The position numbers and the translations under genes were made by a program. Positions 4,848 through 5,765 of a DNA stretch of 5,765 nucleotides are shown one piece after another. The notes under the pieces were generated by a model. That model did no database searches. It saw nothing but the letters and a program-made list of their open reading frames with translations, and was not told the DNA's origin. The DNA is from JBBIRT01 sp037441725 (GTDB lineage Bacteria > Desulfobacterota > BSN033 > UBA1163). Location of the stretch: positions 1 to 5,765 of the forward strand of contig JBBIRT010000181.1 of assembly GCA_037441725.1 (NCBI GenBank), written 5' to 3'. Within the stretch, counting starts at the first letter, position 1. The number at the start of each line of letters is the position of its first letter.

Positions 4848-5765
4848 ATGGCCAATATCGTTGTGGTTGGAGCACAATGGGGGGATGAGGGAAAGGGAAA
4901 GATTATTGATCTATTAACCCAGTATGCAGATCTTGTCGTGAGGTTTCAGGGAGGAAGCAATGCCGGTCACACGATTGTATTAAAAGGGGAGAAGTTTATT
5001 TTTCACCTAATTCCTTCAGGGATTCTTTACGAAAATAAAAAATGTATTATAGGAAATGGTGTAGTTTTGGATCCGGCTGTATTAATTGAGGAGATTGACC
5101 AGATTAAAAAGAGAGGATATTTTAAAGATGATTCTCAATTAATGATTAGTGAAGAAACCCACCTCATCCTTCCCTATCATCGCAGGATCGATGTGGCGAG
5201 GGAAAAGATCTTCAAGATTGGCACCACAGGGAGGGGAATTGGTCCTGCCTATGAAGATAAGGTGGCTCGATGCGGAATTCGAATGGTTGATCTTTTGGAT
5301 GAGAAGGTATTTCGAGATAAATTGGAGGCCAACCTTATTCAGAAAAATATTTATATAACACAAGTCTTAAAAGAGGAAGGGTTTGAATTTTCTGAAATTT
5401 TTAATGAATATCTACGATATAGGACCAGGCTTGAAAGATATGTAAAAAATACTTCTCTTGTTCTATATGAGGAGATTGAAAGGGGCAAGAATGTCCTGTT
5501 TGAAGGAGCACAGGGAGCCCTTTTAGATTTAGACCATGGGACCTATCCATACGTTACCGCCTCAAATACACTGGCAGGAAATGCCTGTGCTGGTTCAGGA
5601 ATTGGACCAACAATGATCCATTCGGTCATTGGAGTGGCCAAAGCCTACACGACTCGTGTGGGGGAGGGCCCTTTTCCTACTGAGCTTAAGGATGAGTTGG
5701 GGGATCGTTTACGGGAGAAGGGAGGGGAATATGGCGCCACCACGGGAAGACCGAGAAGATGTGGA
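4848..5765 (+). CDS. purA: Adenylosuccinate synthetase, 3' end beyond the window
   Basis: PurA makes adenylosuccinate from IMP, aspartate and GTP, the first step from IMP to AMP, in the cytosol. The 306 codons present are open to the window edge, about 70% of the usual 430 or so residues. Signature features: the N-terminal GAQWGDEGKGK (8-18) with catalytic D13 and the GTP-binding loop, GGSNAGHT (35-42) with H41, IGTTGRGIGPAY (124-135), the FEGAQGALLDLDHGTYPYVT block (218-237), and GATTGRPRRCG at the cut edge. The G-domain guanine-recognition segment near the C terminus is not seen. The start has a Shine-Dalgarno sequence and the canonical MANIVVVGAQ N-terminus. It lies 90 bases after serA on the same strand. 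Read-through from serA is possible, since no intrinsic terminator is visible between them, but an own weak promoter cannot be excluded. There are no frameshifts or missing residues in the visible part. Confidence 0.98.
   Translation, partial: MANIVVVGAQWGDEGKGKIIDLLTQYADLVVRFQGGSNAGHTIVLKGEKFIFHLIPSGILYENKKCIIGNGVVLDPAVLIEEIDQIKKRGYFKDDSQLMISEETHLILPYHRRIDVAREKIFKIGTTGRGIGPAYEDKVARCGIRMVDLLDEKVFRDKLEANLIQKNIYITQVLKEEGFEFSEIFNEYLRYRTRLERYVKNTSLVLYEEIERGKNVLFEGAQGALLDLDHGTYPYVTASNTLAGNACAGSGIGPTMIHSVIGVAKAYTTRVGEGPFPTELKDELGDRLREKGGEYGATTGRPRRCG

Noticed and set aside
5139..5363. Open frames on both strands within purA (minus 5139-5363 and plus 5149-5358)
   Set aside because: The conserved PurA frame runs unbroken through this stretch, including IGTTGRGIGPAY, so the others are shadows.

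Overview
The window looks like ordinary housekeeping chromosome from a moderately AT-rich, Gram-negative-type bacterium. Gene content and protein style suggest a Desulfobacterota/deltaproteobacterium-like or related anaerobe, but this is an inference from family resemblance, not a placement. No phage, insertion sequence, CRISPR array, toxin-antitoxin pair or defence island is visible.

Layout. A tRNA-Gly(CCC) gene lies at the left edge on the minus strand and loses only its last acceptor base, the discriminator and any CCA to the window edge. It is followed by about 310 bases without a convincing gene, which hold a likely tRNA promoter, an imperfect GC-rich palindrome and a possible 22-codon gene remnant. 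Next come two overlapping minus-strand genes: a small single-TPR protein (upstream) and an M24B metallopeptidase of the Xaa-Pro aminopeptidase/dipeptidase family (downstream), joined by a 4-base ATGA overlap. A 261- to 276-base divergent intergenic region carries one recognisable sigma70-type promoter in each direction.

On the plus strand, a class V (serine-glyoxylate/alanine-glyoxylate type) aminotransferase is followed almost without a gap by serA, a long-form D-3-phosphoglycerate dehydrogenase with ASB and ACT domains. After a 90-base spacer with alternative hairpins comes purA (adenylosuccinate synthetase), whose 3' end is cut off by the window after 306 codons.

How the genes work together. 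SerA oxidises 3-phosphoglycerate to 3-phosphohydroxypyruvate. The aminotransferase encoded just upstream is well placed to convert that product to phosphoserine, replacing a classical SerC. PurA makes adenylosuccinate from IMP and aspartate. Serine supplies glycine and one-carbon units for purine synthesis, so the serA-purA neighbourhood makes metabolic sense, although co-transcription is not proven. The peptidase/TPR pair is a separate divergent unit.

I found no clear evidence for an undescribed system. The points most worth checking are the probable non-canonical phosphoserine aminotransferase, the mutually exclusive hairpins ahead of purA, and the palindrome and remnant next to the tRNA.
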